Source: a virus. From it: a DNA stretch of 40,867 bases. The notes under the pieces were generated by a model, which ran no database searches, was not told where the DNA came from, and saw nothing but the letters and a program-made list of their open reading frames with translations. Below are positions 21,921-28,985 of the stretch, one piece after another (the stretch's first letter is position 1; the number at the start of each line of letters is the position of its first letter). The stretch is from positions 1 through 40,867 of the IMG/VR virus record IMGVR_UViG_3300030116_006156; one strand, 5' to 3'. A program made the position numbers and the translations under genes.

Positions 21921-22304
21921 ATGAATTTACTTTTAACTAAGGATGCTGAAACTAGGGATTTAATCGCCTTAAATGAAAACACCCATGCCATATACATAGG
22001 GGATGCTAGTGATGGTCTAGCTTCGCCGTGGGTTAGGTGGGCTAGGCTTCATGAACGATGCCACTCTCTTACTCTTCTGGAAAAGTTTACTTCAAAGATG
22101 ACGCCTCTGTCGTACACAACATGGGAAAGAGATAAGCGTGTACTAGAAAAGGAACTGAACCACATTGATAATCTTCTCAGACAAAACGTGATAGTAATAC
22201 TTCCTATGGATAATTACCTTGAGGCTTTGGGGGCTGTTAGGTCAACCAGTCCTGAGGTTCATGCGCTGGTCACTAAACGTGTGGATAGTTGGAGAAAGTC
22301 TTGA
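21921..22304 (+). CDS. hypothetical protein before endonuclease I
   Basis: A 127-aa protein starts at ATG 21921 with GAGGG before it. It is largely helical (WVRWARLHERCHSLTLLEKF, DKRVLEKELNHIDNLLRQN). It overlaps the TTG start of the endonuclease gene (TTGA), so both are made together. No family recognised. Confidence 0.6.
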   Translation: MNLLLTKDAETRDLIALNENTHAIYIGDASDGLASPWVRWARLHERCHSLTLLEKFTSKMTPLSYTTWERDKRVLEKELNHIDNLLRQNVIVILPMDNYLEALGAVRSTSPEVHALVTKRVDSWRKS

Positions 22305-22672
22305 GACCCCGTCGTCATAGCTACAGATCAGACTACGAGTTACAAGTCGCTAAAAACTTAGCGGATAGAGGCGTGAAGTTTGAATACGAAAAACATAAAA
22401 TACTGTACATTCCCAAAACTAAAACGTACGTTCCTGATTTTTATTTACCTAATCAAAATATTTATGTTGAAGCTAAGGGGTTCTTTTCTCCCGCAGACAG
22501 GCAGAAAATGCTTTTGGTAATTCAGCAGAATAAAGAGCTAGACATACGTCTTCTTTTTTTGAGAGCATCTAACAAGTTGAACAGGTCTAGTAAAACAACT
22601 TATAGCCGTTGGTGTGATCGTCATGGTATATTGTGGGCTGATGGTCAAATCCCGGATGAGTGGGTGGCATGA
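22301..22672 (+). CDS. T7-type endonuclease I (Holliday junction resolvase)
   Basis: This 123-aa protein matches T7 gp3: E13 in RSDYELQ, D46 in YVPDFYL, and E57-x-K59 in IYVEAKG, the E-D-ExK active site. In T7 it cuts branched DNA before packaging and degrades host DNA. The start is an unusual TTG at 22301 that overlaps the previous stop; GGAG lies seven bases before it, and no ATG or GTG lies near. Length is slightly below the 149 aa of T7 gp3. Confidence 0.85.
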   Translation: MRPRRHSYRSDYELQVAKNLADRGVKFEYEKHKILYIPKTKTYVPDFYLPNQNIYVEAKGFFSPADRQKMLLVIQQNKELDIRLLFLRASNKLNRSSKTTYSRWCDRHGILWADGQIPDEWVA

Positions 22673-23028
22673 TGGATGATTTTGAAGAAAAACTAATGAT
22701 ACTAGAACAGGCTAGTCTTCTAAAAGGAAGATACTATCTCGTTCTTGAACCTGAGGAAGATGAAGAAAGTGGTTTCTCTATCCGTGCGTATGCAACTAGG
22801 GATATTAAAGTTGAGGATAATTATGATCCGACATATATTATTATGCAGGGTCTTATTGGCACGTTACAAGAAGAGTTTGATGAGGTATATGATAAGGGCA
22901 TTTCGCGGGTTAGTCTTGAGACGCTCGCAGAAGTGGTGGGAGAAGACAAGCTCAAACCAGAACACTTGGAAAAAGTTAAAGAAATAAAGGACAATGTAAT
23001 TCAAGTTGATTTCGGTCAGACGCAATGA
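22669..23028 (+). CDS. acidic hypothetical protein
   Basis: A 119-aa acidic protein starts at ATG 22669 (a second ATG follows directly), coupled by ATGA to the resolvase. It appears alpha/beta (YYLVLEPEEDEESGFSIRAY) with a final charged helix (PEHLEKVKEIKDNVIQVDF). Its stop overlaps the DUF3310 start. No family recognised. Confidence 0.6.
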   Translation: MMDDFEEKLMILEQASLLKGRYYLVLEPEEDEESGFSIRAYATRDIKVEDNYDPTYIIMQGLIGTLQEEFDEVYDKGISRVSLETLAEVVGEDKLKPEHLEKVKEIKDNVIQVDFGQTQ

Positions 23029-23252
23029 AAAACGATGATTGGAAAAATCCTGAACATTACAAGAAGAAAAAGTGGGAAGCTATTGATATTATTAAGGATG
23101 TGCTTACTCCTGAACAATTTAAAGGTTACTTAATTGGTAATTCATTGAAGTACTTACTACGTGTCAATGATAAAGACACTCCTTTGATGAATGTAGGAAA
23201 GACGGCATGGTATAGTGCGCGTGGAGAAAAGGAATTAGAACAGGATGATTGA
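23025..23252 (+). CDS. DUF3310 family protein
   Basis: This 75-aa protein shows the DUF3310 pattern: NPEHYKKKKWEAIDII, then LTPEQFKGYLIGNSLKYLLR. The family is widespread in phages, and T7 gp1.7, a nucleotide kinase, has been placed in it, which would fit the position right before ribonucleotide reductase. The present protein holds little more than the core, so kinase activity is not certain. Confidence 0.75.
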   Translation: MKNDDWKNPEHYKKKKWEAIDIIKDVLTPEQFKGYLIGNSLKYLLRVNDKDTPLMNVGKTAWYSARGEKELEQDD

Positions 23253-24990
23253 CGTCGACTATTCACGGGATAAGGACTTTACAGAACAGGCTCTCAAGTT
23301 ACTGAGGGATTATTACATGTTACCAGACGAGCAAAGCCCACAAGACTCTTTTGCTCGTGCCGCATTAGCTTACTGTGGGGGAGACTATGATTTTGCTCAA
23401 CGTATTTATGAATATGCTAGCAAGCGTTGGTTTATGTTTGCTAGCCCTGTGCTCAGTAACGCTCCTAAAACTGGACAAAGTGCAAAAGGTTTACCTATCA
23501 GTTGTTTTCTTACTTATATTGACGACAATTTGGATTCCCTTATATCTCACAATACTGAGGTTGCATGGCTATCTGTAAAGGGTGGTGGTGTAGGAGGTCA
23601 TTGGTCTGACGTGCGGGGCATATCAGATAAGGCTCCCGGACCCATCCCGTTTATGAAAGTGGTGGATTCAGGAATGCAAGCTTGGAAGCAAGGCCGTACA
23701 CGTAAAGGGTCGTATGCGGCGTACCTTGACGTTTCGCATCCTGATATTATAGAGTTCATAAACTTTAAAGTACCGACGGGGGGTGATACCAACCGTAAAT
23801 GTTTTAATTTATTTAATGCCGTTAACATTACAGATGAATTTATGGAGGCTGTAGAAAATGACAAACAATGGGAATTACGAGACCCTCATGCGGGGGATGT
23901 CAGAGATACAATCTCAGCTAGAGAATTGTGGCAAAGAATACTTGAAGCTCGTTTCAGAACTGGGTCGCCATACTTACACTTCATCGATACCTCAAACAGA
24001 GGGCTACCAGATTCTCAAAAACAACTTGGTCTCACAGTTAGAGGTTCTAATCTCTGCGCTGAAATCACTCTCCCTACATCTGGAGAACGCACGGCTGTCT
24101 GCTGTCTCTCCAGCGTCAACCTCGAAAAGTACGACGAATGGAGTGGAACAGGAATGGTTAAAGACTTGGTCCGATTCTTGGACAACGTCCTTGAATACTT
24201 TATTAGAAATGCACCAGAAGAACTTGGAAAAGCTGTCTACTCTGCAAAGCAAGAACGTTCAATAGGTTTAGGAGCTATGGGTTTTCACGGGTATTTGCAA
24301 GCTAATCAAATTCCTTGGGAAACAGATGAGGCTAAACTTGAAAATGCGCGTATGTTTCAAAAAATACATCTTGATGCGACGCAAGCAACAAAAGAACTTG
24401 CGGCGGAAAAGGGAGAGGCCCCCGATATGAAAGGCACAGGGCGGCGTAACGCTCATCTTATAGCTATCGCACCCAATGCTAACAGTTCCATAATATGTGG
24501 CTGTAGTGCTTCTATTGAGCCGTTGAAGGCTAACGCCTATACTCACCGCACTCGTGCGGGTGCTCACCTTATTAAAAACAAAGAATTAGCAAAGGTGCTT
24601 GCCGCTTATGATAAGAATGATGAAGAAACATGGAAAAACATTGTATCGCATCAAGGCTCTGTCCAGCACTTGGAGTTCTTATCGTCGGCGGAAAAGGAGG
24701 TTTTTAAGACGGCGTATGAAATTAATCAGTCGTGGGTAGTTGACCATGCGGCTGACAGACAACCTTATGTATGCCAATCCCAATCTGTTAACTTATTTTT
24801 CCCAGCAGGTTCTCCAAAAGCTGAGGTTAACGCTGTTCATCTACAGGCGTGGAGGCAAGGACTTAAGTCTTTGTACTACTTAAGAACTGATGCAGGTGCT
24901 GTGGCAGATCACGTAGGGTTTTTGGTAGACCGGGTAGCATTACAAGATGCAGAGCCTGAAGCAGAAGAGTGTGCAGTTTGTCAGGCATAG
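23245..24990 (+). CDS. nrdA: ribonucleotide reductase class I, large subunit
   Basis: This 581-aa alpha subunit reduces ribonucleoside diphosphates for DNA synthesis. Seen are C87 (PISCFLT), the N269-x-C271-x-E273 active site (SNLCAEITLP), the partner cysteines near 286 (CCLSSVNL), the double tyrosine YY in LKSLYYLRT that relays the radical, and a C-terminal CAVC redox pair. It starts directly with catalytic sequence and lacks the N-terminal ATP cone, so dATP feedback inhibition is probably absent. Common in marine phages. Confidence 0.93.
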   Translation: MIDVDYSRDKDFTEQALKLLRDYYMLPDEQSPQDSFARAALAYCGGDYDFAQRIYEYASKRWFMFASPVLSNAPKTGQSAKGLPISCFLTYIDDNLDSLISHNTEVAWLSVKGGGVGGHWSDVRGISDKAPGPIPFMKVVDSGMQAWKQGRTRKGSYAAYLDVSHPDIIEFINFKVPTGGDTNRKCFNLFNAVNITDEFMEAVENDKQWELRDPHAGDVRDTISARELWQRILEARFRTGSPYLHFIDTSNRGLPDSQKQLGLTVRGSNLCAEITLPTSGERTAVCCLSSVNLEKYDEWSGTGMVKDLVRFLDNVLEYFIRNAPEELGKAVYSAKQERSIGLGAMGFHGYLQANQIPWETDEAKLENARMFQKIHLDATQATKELAAEKGEAPDMKGTGRRNAHLIAIAPNANSSIICGCSASIEPLKANAYTHRTRAGAHLIKNKELAKVLAAYDKNDEETWKNIVSHQGSVQHLEFLSSAEKEVFKTAYEINQSWVVDHAADRQPYVCQSQSVNLFFPAGSPKAEVNAVHLQAWRQGLKSLYYLRTDAGAVADHVGFLVDRVALQDAEPEAEECAVCQA

Positions 24991-24995
24991 ACGGC

Positions 24996-25178
24996 ATGGA
25001 GGGTTTGGTTCCAGATGATATTTGCAATATCTGTTCTTGTGAATTCAAAATTGAAGAAGAAGGCGGTATGAAAGGTTACATCGGAATATTGCCTTTTTCT
25101 TTATGCCCAATGTGTTACAGCGGGATTGTAGACATGGTTGAAAAAACCACTCTTGACGACTCTGAGAATGATGATTAA
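24996..25178 (+). CDS. small zinc-ribbon protein between nrdA and nrdB
   Basis: A 60-aa acidic protein has CNIC and CPMC knuckles 25 residues apart, a zinc ribbon. Start taken at ATG 24996, five bases after the nrdA stop; an in-frame ATG at 24969 inside nrdA is less likely. Position between the two reductase genes suggests a link to that pathway, for example as a redox or binding partner, but no thioredoxin-like motif is seen. Confidence 0.6.
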   Translation: MEGLVPDDICNICSCEFKIEEEGGMKGYIGILPFSLCPMCYSGIVDMVEKTTLDDSENDD

Positions 25179-25203
25179 TATTTTATTTAAAGAGTATTCG
25201 TGG

Positions 25204-25227
25204 AGGTCTTTTGAAGACCTTTTTTTT
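25204..25227 (+). terminator. intrinsic terminator between nrdA block and nrdB
   Basis: AGGTCTT (25204-25210) pairs with AAGACCT (25214-25220) around a TTG loop, with eight T at 25220-25227. It lies inside an otherwise continuous plus-strand gene series, 25 bases after a stop and 24 bases before the nrdB ATG. Confidence 0.8.
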
Positions 25228-25230
25228 GTC

Positions 25231-25236
25231 TATAAT
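25231..25236 (+). promoter_or_regulatory. possible -10 box ahead of nrdB
   Basis: A perfect TATAAT lies directly behind the terminator and 15 bases before the nrdB ATG, with AGGAA as the ribosome site. No good -35 lies at 16-18 bases, and the leader would be very short, so this could be chance in AT-rich DNA. Confidence 0.25.
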
Positions 25237-25251
25237 AATTAGGAATAACAA

Positions 25252-26214
25252 ATGTCTTTATTAGAAGAATCAATAACTTACAAGCCGTTTAAGTATCCTT
25301 GGGCTGTGGAAGCCGCCACTTCCCACGAAAAAATTCACTGGGGTGAATGGGAGTGTAAACTACAGGAAGATGTTGCACAGTGGCAGTCTGGTAAGTTAAG
25401 CAGTCACGAAAAAAATCATATTACGCAAATACTAAAGTTGTTCACACAGTCTGACGTGATGGTTGGGAGAAACTATCTTGAATACTATATTCCAAAATTT
25501 AAAAACAATGAAATTCGTGCTATGCTTACATCTTTTGCTAATAGGGAGTTTGTTCATCAGCGGGCTTACGCACTCCTTAATGATACCTTAGGGTTACCAG
25601 AGGAGGAGTTTTCAGCGTTTTTGGAATACAAAGAAATGTCTGATAAGATTGAATTTATGAGCAACATCAATATTCACACAGTTTCTGGGACTGCCCAAGC
25701 TATTGCCCGTTCTGTTATGAACGAGGGCATGTCGCTGTTTTCTGCTTTTGTTATGCTACTTAATTACCAGCGGTTTGGTAAGATGCGGGGGATGTGTGAA
25801 ATTGTAGAGTGGAGCATCAGAGATGAGACGATGCACACCAACGGTATGGTCAAACTGTTTAGGGAGTTTTGTGACGAGCACCCTCGTATTGTTAATGATG
25901 AGTTTAAAAAAGATATATACGAAATGTTCCGTACTGGCATAAAGCTAGAAGACAAAGTCATAGACAATGCTTTTCAGATGGGTCCGGTAGAGGGTCTTAC
26001 TTCAGAAGAAGTGAAGAAGTACATTCGGTACATTGCAGACAGACGGTTGATTCAACTAGGTCTTAAAGGTAATTGGAAAGTTAAGAAGAATCCCGTCCCG
26101 TGGTTGGAGTGGGTGCTAAACGGTGCATCCCATAAAAATTTCTTTGAGGGCACTGTAACAGATTACAACGCTAACGGAATGGAAGGCGAATGGGGGTGGA
26201 AGGTAGCGTCATGA
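25252..26214 (+). CDS. nrdB: ribonucleotide reductase class I, small subunit
   Basis: This 320-aa beta subunit has the diiron ligands of class Ia: D68, E99, H102, E158, E192 and H195 (REFVHQRAY, MNEGM, RDETMHT). Y106 takes the place of the radical tyrosine (four residues after H102, as Y122 after H118 in E. coli). It provides the radical for NrdA. The C-terminal text WGWKVAS is short, and the last residues would bind NrdA. Confidence 0.93.
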   Translation: MSLLEESITYKPFKYPWAVEAATSHEKIHWGEWECKLQEDVAQWQSGKLSSHEKNHITQILKLFTQSDVMVGRNYLEYYIPKFKNNEIRAMLTSFANREFVHQRAYALLNDTLGLPEEEFSAFLEYKEMSDKIEFMSNINIHTVSGTAQAIARSVMNEGMSLFSAFVMLLNYQRFGKMRGMCEIVEWSIRDETMHTNGMVKLFREFCDEHPRIVNDEFKKDIYEMFRTGIKLEDKVIDNAFQMGPVEGLTSEEVKKYIRYIADRRLIQLGLKGNWKVKKNPVPWLEWVLNGASHKNFFEGTVTDYNANGMEGEWGWKVAS

Positions 26215-26699
26215 TTCGTATCACCCCGACTCCTAATCAGATTAAGGAAGCTGAACGTATTGCTAGTGGAGTGATGGTGTTGCAAGGAAGCATCACCCGG
26301 GGTAACGGAAATTCTGCTGGAGCTTTGGGGGAGGTCATAGTTCGTGATTATATGAAATACGAACATACACCCACACAGCATTATGATCTCTCAGATCCAC
26401 GCACGGGTCGCACAGTCGACGTTAAGACTAAGCGGTGTACCTCCGCTCCAAAAAACTATTATGAGTGCTCTGTAGCGGCTCACGGTTCGTCTCAGGAGTG
26501 TGATGACTACGTGTTCGTAAGAGTTTTAAATAACTTGCAACAAGCTTGGATATTAGGTACGATACCTAAAGATGAATACTACGCAAAAGCGGTAAGATAC
26601 AAGAAGGGCGACATGGACGAGAGTAATAACTTTATTTTTAAAGCCGATTGTTACAACTTACCGATAAGCGAATTATGGAAAATAGAGCAAGGTTGTTGA
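26211..26699 (+). CDS. PD-(D/E)XK endonuclease-like protein
   Basis: This 162-aa protein is coupled to nrdB by ATGA. It has GALGEVIVRDYM (E41), YDLSDPRTGRTVDVKTKR with D59 or D62, D70 and K72 (DVK), then NYYECSVAA, a pattern of restriction-enzyme-fold nucleases. The best-known relatives are small restriction or phage endonucleases, but the target cannot be told. It is the third or fourth nuclease of this operon. Confidence 0.6.
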   Translation: MIRITPTPNQIKEAERIASGVMVLQGSITRGNGNSAGALGEVIVRDYMKYEHTPTQHYDLSDPRTGRTVDVKTKRCTSAPKNYYECSVAAHGSSQECDDYVFVRVLNNLQQAWILGTIPKDEYYAKAVRYKKGDMDESNNFIFKADCYNLPISELWKIEQGC

Positions 26700-26881
26700 A
26701 TTTTACGATACATTTAAACCGTGATGGAAACTTAGAGTTTGATCTTAATTGTGTAGACACCCCTAGTATGGAATCTGTGCTTCGTAAGCTGGGCGACCCT
26801 GTTTACAGTCATAGAGTAGGAAAGGTAGTAAGAAAGTACTTTAGAGTTTTATCAGAAAAAATGAAGGATGAAAGAACCTAA
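26675..26881 (+). CDS. small hypothetical protein
   Basis: A 68-aa frame starts at ATG 26675 inside the end of the nuclease gene and ends as TAATG with the next start. It is basic in the C-terminal half (HRVGKVVRKYFRVLSEKMK). A weak ribosome site makes the start uncertain. No family recognised. Confidence 0.5.
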   Translation: MENRARLLNFTIHLNRDGNLEFDLNCVDTPSMESVLRKLGDPVYSHRVGKVVRKYFRVLSEKMKDERT

Positions 26882-27552
26882 TGTCCTACCTCATATCAAA
26901 CATACCGTACTTTAAATGTTGGGTACGAAAAGAATTCACAGCTAATCATCAGGATTACCACGGTGAATATCTTCATGCACTTGCAATCGCTGTAAATACT
27001 ATAACTGATAGGTCACTTACTTTTCAGGTTGTGTTCACGGGTTGTGAGATTGATCTTGAAGAGGGTCTTGAAAATATACACGGAGGTGCAATGTGGGCAA
27101 GGATGCCCATTCAAGCTCTGGTTTTTGATATGGAACTGGAGGAGTGGCCTGAAAGGATGGAGGATCACTTAGCACAGCCGTGGGACTGTGAGTCACGTAA
27201 TCATGAAGTTATCGTGATGGACCGGGTTAGCTCAAGTCCTTGGATAGCAAAAATAGATGGTGAGTTTTATGAAGCAAGATATTTGTTTACTGTAGATTAC
27301 ACAGAGAACGATATTGCAGATTCACCAGATCAACACAAACAGTCTCATGTCTTGTATCTTACAGATGGGCAGTGGGAAGGAAATGTAGTTGCCCTGCCAA
27401 ACAACCGGGTTAGGGCTACGAGTCCAGCCCTATGGAGAACAGGAGAAGGTGCTCCTGACTTTGCTCCCAGCCAGTACGTTCACTCTGCGGAAGGGCATAG
27501 TACGTACACTGATCCTAGCATCACGTTCAATAACCTGTACGCAGAGGAATAA
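26881..27552 (+). CDS. conserved marine phage protein, function unknown
   Basis: This 223-aa protein is the last gene of the plus-strand operon. Texts such as NIPYFKCWVRKEFT, LTFQVVFTGCEID and HGGAMWARMPIQALVF are of a kind I associate with conserved proteins of marine podoviruses, but I know no tested role. It appears to be alpha/beta without membrane segment or catalytic signature. The stop reads into the poly-A side of the shared terminator. Confidence 0.6.
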   Translation: MSYLISNIPYFKCWVRKEFTANHQDYHGEYLHALAIAVNTITDRSLTFQVVFTGCEIDLEEGLENIHGGAMWARMPIQALVFDMELEEWPERMEDHLAQPWDCESRNHEVIVMDRVSSSPWIAKIDGEFYEARYLFTVDYTENDIADSPDQHKQSHVLYLTDGQWEGNVVALPNNRVRATSPALWRTGEGAPDFAPSQYVHSAEGHSTYTDPSITFNNLYAEE

Positions 27553-27590
27553 AAAAAGGGGGACCTCAGCCCCCCAAATGTTTTCTTCTT
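27551..27590. terminator. bidirectional terminator between convergent operons
   Basis: Seven A (27551-27557), GGGGG (27558-27562), a seven-base loop, CCCCC (27570-27574) and a T-rich tract (27581-27590). On the minus strand this gives a GC stem followed by seven T, canonical for the late operon. On the plus strand the T tract is looser. It lies between the plus gene ending at 27552 and the minus gene ending at 27594. Confidence 0.75.
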
Positions 27591-27593
27591 ATT

Positions 27594-27812
27594 TTAAGTA
27601 CTCTGAAGTCCGTATCTATTGGATTTCGTATAATCCAACATTCTCATTCGTGATCGTCCCTTGGGTTTAGGACTTCTTGCTTGTCCTATGCGATATTTTT
27701 CACGAAATGAAGGGGCTACCTGCCCATCAACTTCAGCAGATCCTTGAGCACGGCGTGGCGTATTTTCGGTTTCATCAATGCGACGAAATACTCTTCCCTC
27801 CTGATTACTCAT
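27594..27812 (-). CDS. small basic hypothetical protein, last late gene
   Basis: A 72-aa Arg-rich protein (RVFRRIDETENTPRRAQ; GRSRMRMLDYTKSNRYGL) starts at ATG 27812, inside the last codons of the His/Cys-rich gene in another frame. It looks mostly disordered. It is the last gene of the late region, just ahead of the terminator. No family recognised. Confidence 0.5.
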   Translation of the reverse strand: MSNQEGRVFRRIDETENTPRRAQGSAEVDGQVAPSFREKYRIGQARSPKPKGRSRMRMLDYTKSNRYGLQST

Positions 27813-27927
27813 GTTGATCTTCTACTTTCTCTTCTTCTTCATGGTGCTCGTGACAGCACTCCCCCTCATGCTCGTGATGCTCACCGTCGTGCTCGTGGCA
27901 ACATGTTCCCTCGTGTTCTTTGTGCAT
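27805..27927 (-). CDS. 40-aa His/Cys/Glu-rich, metal-binding-like peptide
   Basis: ATG 27927 follows TAGGAG, and the frame ends at TAA 27807-27805. Of 40 residues, about nine are His, four Cys and fourteen Glu. The unit CCHEH occurs twice (residues 9-13 and 24-28), separated by DGEHHEHEGE. This is dense enough to bind zinc, nickel or copper ions. The upstream gene stop lies inside the same ribosome-site region, so it is part of the operon. Function unknown; metal storage or delivery into the virion or cell is a guess. Confidence 0.6.
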   Translation of the reverse strand: MHKEHEGTCCHEHDGEHHEHEGECCHEHHEEEEKVEDQHE

Positions 27928-27939
27928 GGTACTAATCTC

Positions 27940-28203
27940 CTACATGTTATCTGGCTTTTGTACTTTATTAAGTAGGCGGTCTCTTTTGCTTTTGTACTTA
28001 TCTCGTGCCAATAGCTTACGAGTCCCAGCAATAGCTCCTCCAACCCCTATGGCCGCAGTGGTAAGCATGGCTGGCACCAGTGCTTTTTCAATGCCCGCTC
28101 TTATTTTGTTTCCTAGAGCTATTTGTTTAGGAGTAAGCGGATTAAGTTCTGCGGATTTTTGCGCTTTACGAGGGGGCTGTGTATATTTAGCCGACTCAGC
28201 CAT
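27940..28203 (-). CDS. small protein with glycine-rich membrane-like segment
   Basis: An 87-aa protein starts at ATG 28203 with GGGGAAG upstream. Residues about 42-60 (LVPAMLTTAAIGVGGAIAG) form a hydrophobic glycine-zipper-like segment between basic ends (PPRKAQKSAELN; RKLLARDKYKSKRDRLLNKV). It could insert into a membrane or bind in a protein channel. No family recognised; its place among virion genes suggests a virion or ejection role. Confidence 0.55.
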   Translation of the reverse strand: MAESAKYTQPPRKAQKSAELNPLTPKQIALGNKIRAGIEKALVPAMLTTAAIGVGGAIAGTRKLLARDKYKSKRDRLLNKVQKPDNM

Positions 28204-28205
28204 CG

Positions 28206-28607
28206 CTATCTTCCCCGGCCCCCACGAGCCATACCCTTGGCTTTTTTACCACCCATCATGGCTTTGCCTTTGGTTTTCTTACCACCCATCATGGCTTTGC
28301 CCTTGGTTTTCTTACCACCCATCATGGCTTTGCCCTTGGTTTTTTTGCCGCCATACATAGATTTACCTTTACCATCAATTGCAAATGCAGGAACCATTTT
28401 ACCTGTTTTAGGGTCTTTAGCCATCGGCATACCGCCCTTCTTCATCATCATGGTTTTTTTAGGAGTCATGGAGGCACCGCCCCCGTACATCATAGCTTTA
28501 CCCTTGGTGGTCTTACCTTTGGTAGTCTTACCACCCATTGCCTTAGGCTTGTACTTTTTCAAAGGGCGTTTAGCTTTTTTCTTAGCTTCGGTTGTTTTGA
28601 GGGGCAT
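28206..28607 (-). CDS. Lys/Gly/Met-rich basic protein with tandem repeats
   Basis: This 133-aa protein has about thirty lysines and almost no acidic residues. The C-terminal third repeats the unit GGKKTKGKAMM about four times, encoded by 33-base DNA repeats. An N-terminal copy-like part (KTTKGKTTKGKAMMYGG) lies at about 26-42. The middle MAKDPKTGKMVPAF is a text often seen in marine phage structural regions. It has a strong ribosome site (AGGAG). It could bind DNA or polyanions in the virion; this is inferred from charge. Confidence 0.65.
   Translation of the reverse strand: MPLKTTEAKKKAKRPLKKYKPKAMGGKTTKGKTTKGKAMMYGGGASMTPKKTMMMKKGGMPMAKDPKTGKMVPAFAIDGKGKSMYGGKKTKGKAMMGGKKTKGKAMMGGKKTKGKAMMGGKKAKGMARGGRGR
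28235..28345. repeat. 33-bp tandem repeats in the basic protein gene
   Basis: ACCACCCATCATGGCTTTGC starts at 28248, 28281 and 28314, exactly 33 bases apart, with a degenerate copy on the right side of the array. The period keeps the reading frame (11 residues), so copy number can change without frameshift. Confidence 0.85.
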
Positions 28608-28632
28608 TTTAGTTCTCCTAATATTTTAAAAA

Positions 28633-28968
28633 TTATGGCGTTTCTTGGTCGCCGGGGGGAAGATCAACTTCTCCAGCGTTTATGAGGATGTTACGCATCA
28701 TCATACCGTCGGGAGTGTTTTTTTCGGCTCCCATTTTGTAACGTCGTAAGTCCTCAGGGTTATCCTTGGATCTTTCATACAAGCGTTCCAATTCTTCTCT
28801 TCTTTGCATCTGCATTTCTTCTGGAGTTGCACCTTGCATAGAGCCTACGGTTATTGGCCCTTTTGGTGGTGCCTTTTCACCTTTTTTAGGAGAACCAGAC
28901 ATGCGTTTTACTCGGGTAACACCCCCTAGCATCATGGGCTTACGGGATGGGTTTGTGTAGGGTTTCAT
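28633..28968 (-). CDS. small Met/Pro/Arg-rich virion-region protein
   Basis: A 111-aa protein starts at ATG 28968 (AGGAG upstream). The N-terminal half is basic and disordered (SRKPMMLGGVTRVKRMSGS), the middle a charged helix (EEMQMQRREELERLYERSKD), and the end acidic. No cysteine and no known domain. It follows the 1694-aa protein and may belong with it. Confidence 0.55.
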   Translation of the reverse strand: MKPYTNPSRKPMMLGGVTRVKRMSGSPKKGEKAPPKGPITVGSMQGATPEEMQMQRREELERLYERSKDNPEDLRRYKMGAEKNTPDGMMMRNILINAGEVDLPPGDQETP

Positions 28969-28985
28969 TTCAACTCCTGTAGGTA

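Noticed and set aside
23858-24265. A 135-aa plus-strand frame inside nrdA
   Set aside because: It lies fully within a conserved enzyme gene in another frame, has no convincing ribosome site, and shows no known motif; the nrdA frame has all catalytic residues over the same bases.
28235-28345. CRISPR-like repeat array
   Set aside because: Units are directly adjoining 33-bp coding repeats without spacers, inside a protein gene.
28123-28629. Plus-strand frames with Pro/Leu repeats opposite the Lys-rich gene
   Set aside because: They are the antisense reading of the 33-bp repeats; the minus frame has a ribosome site and operon context.
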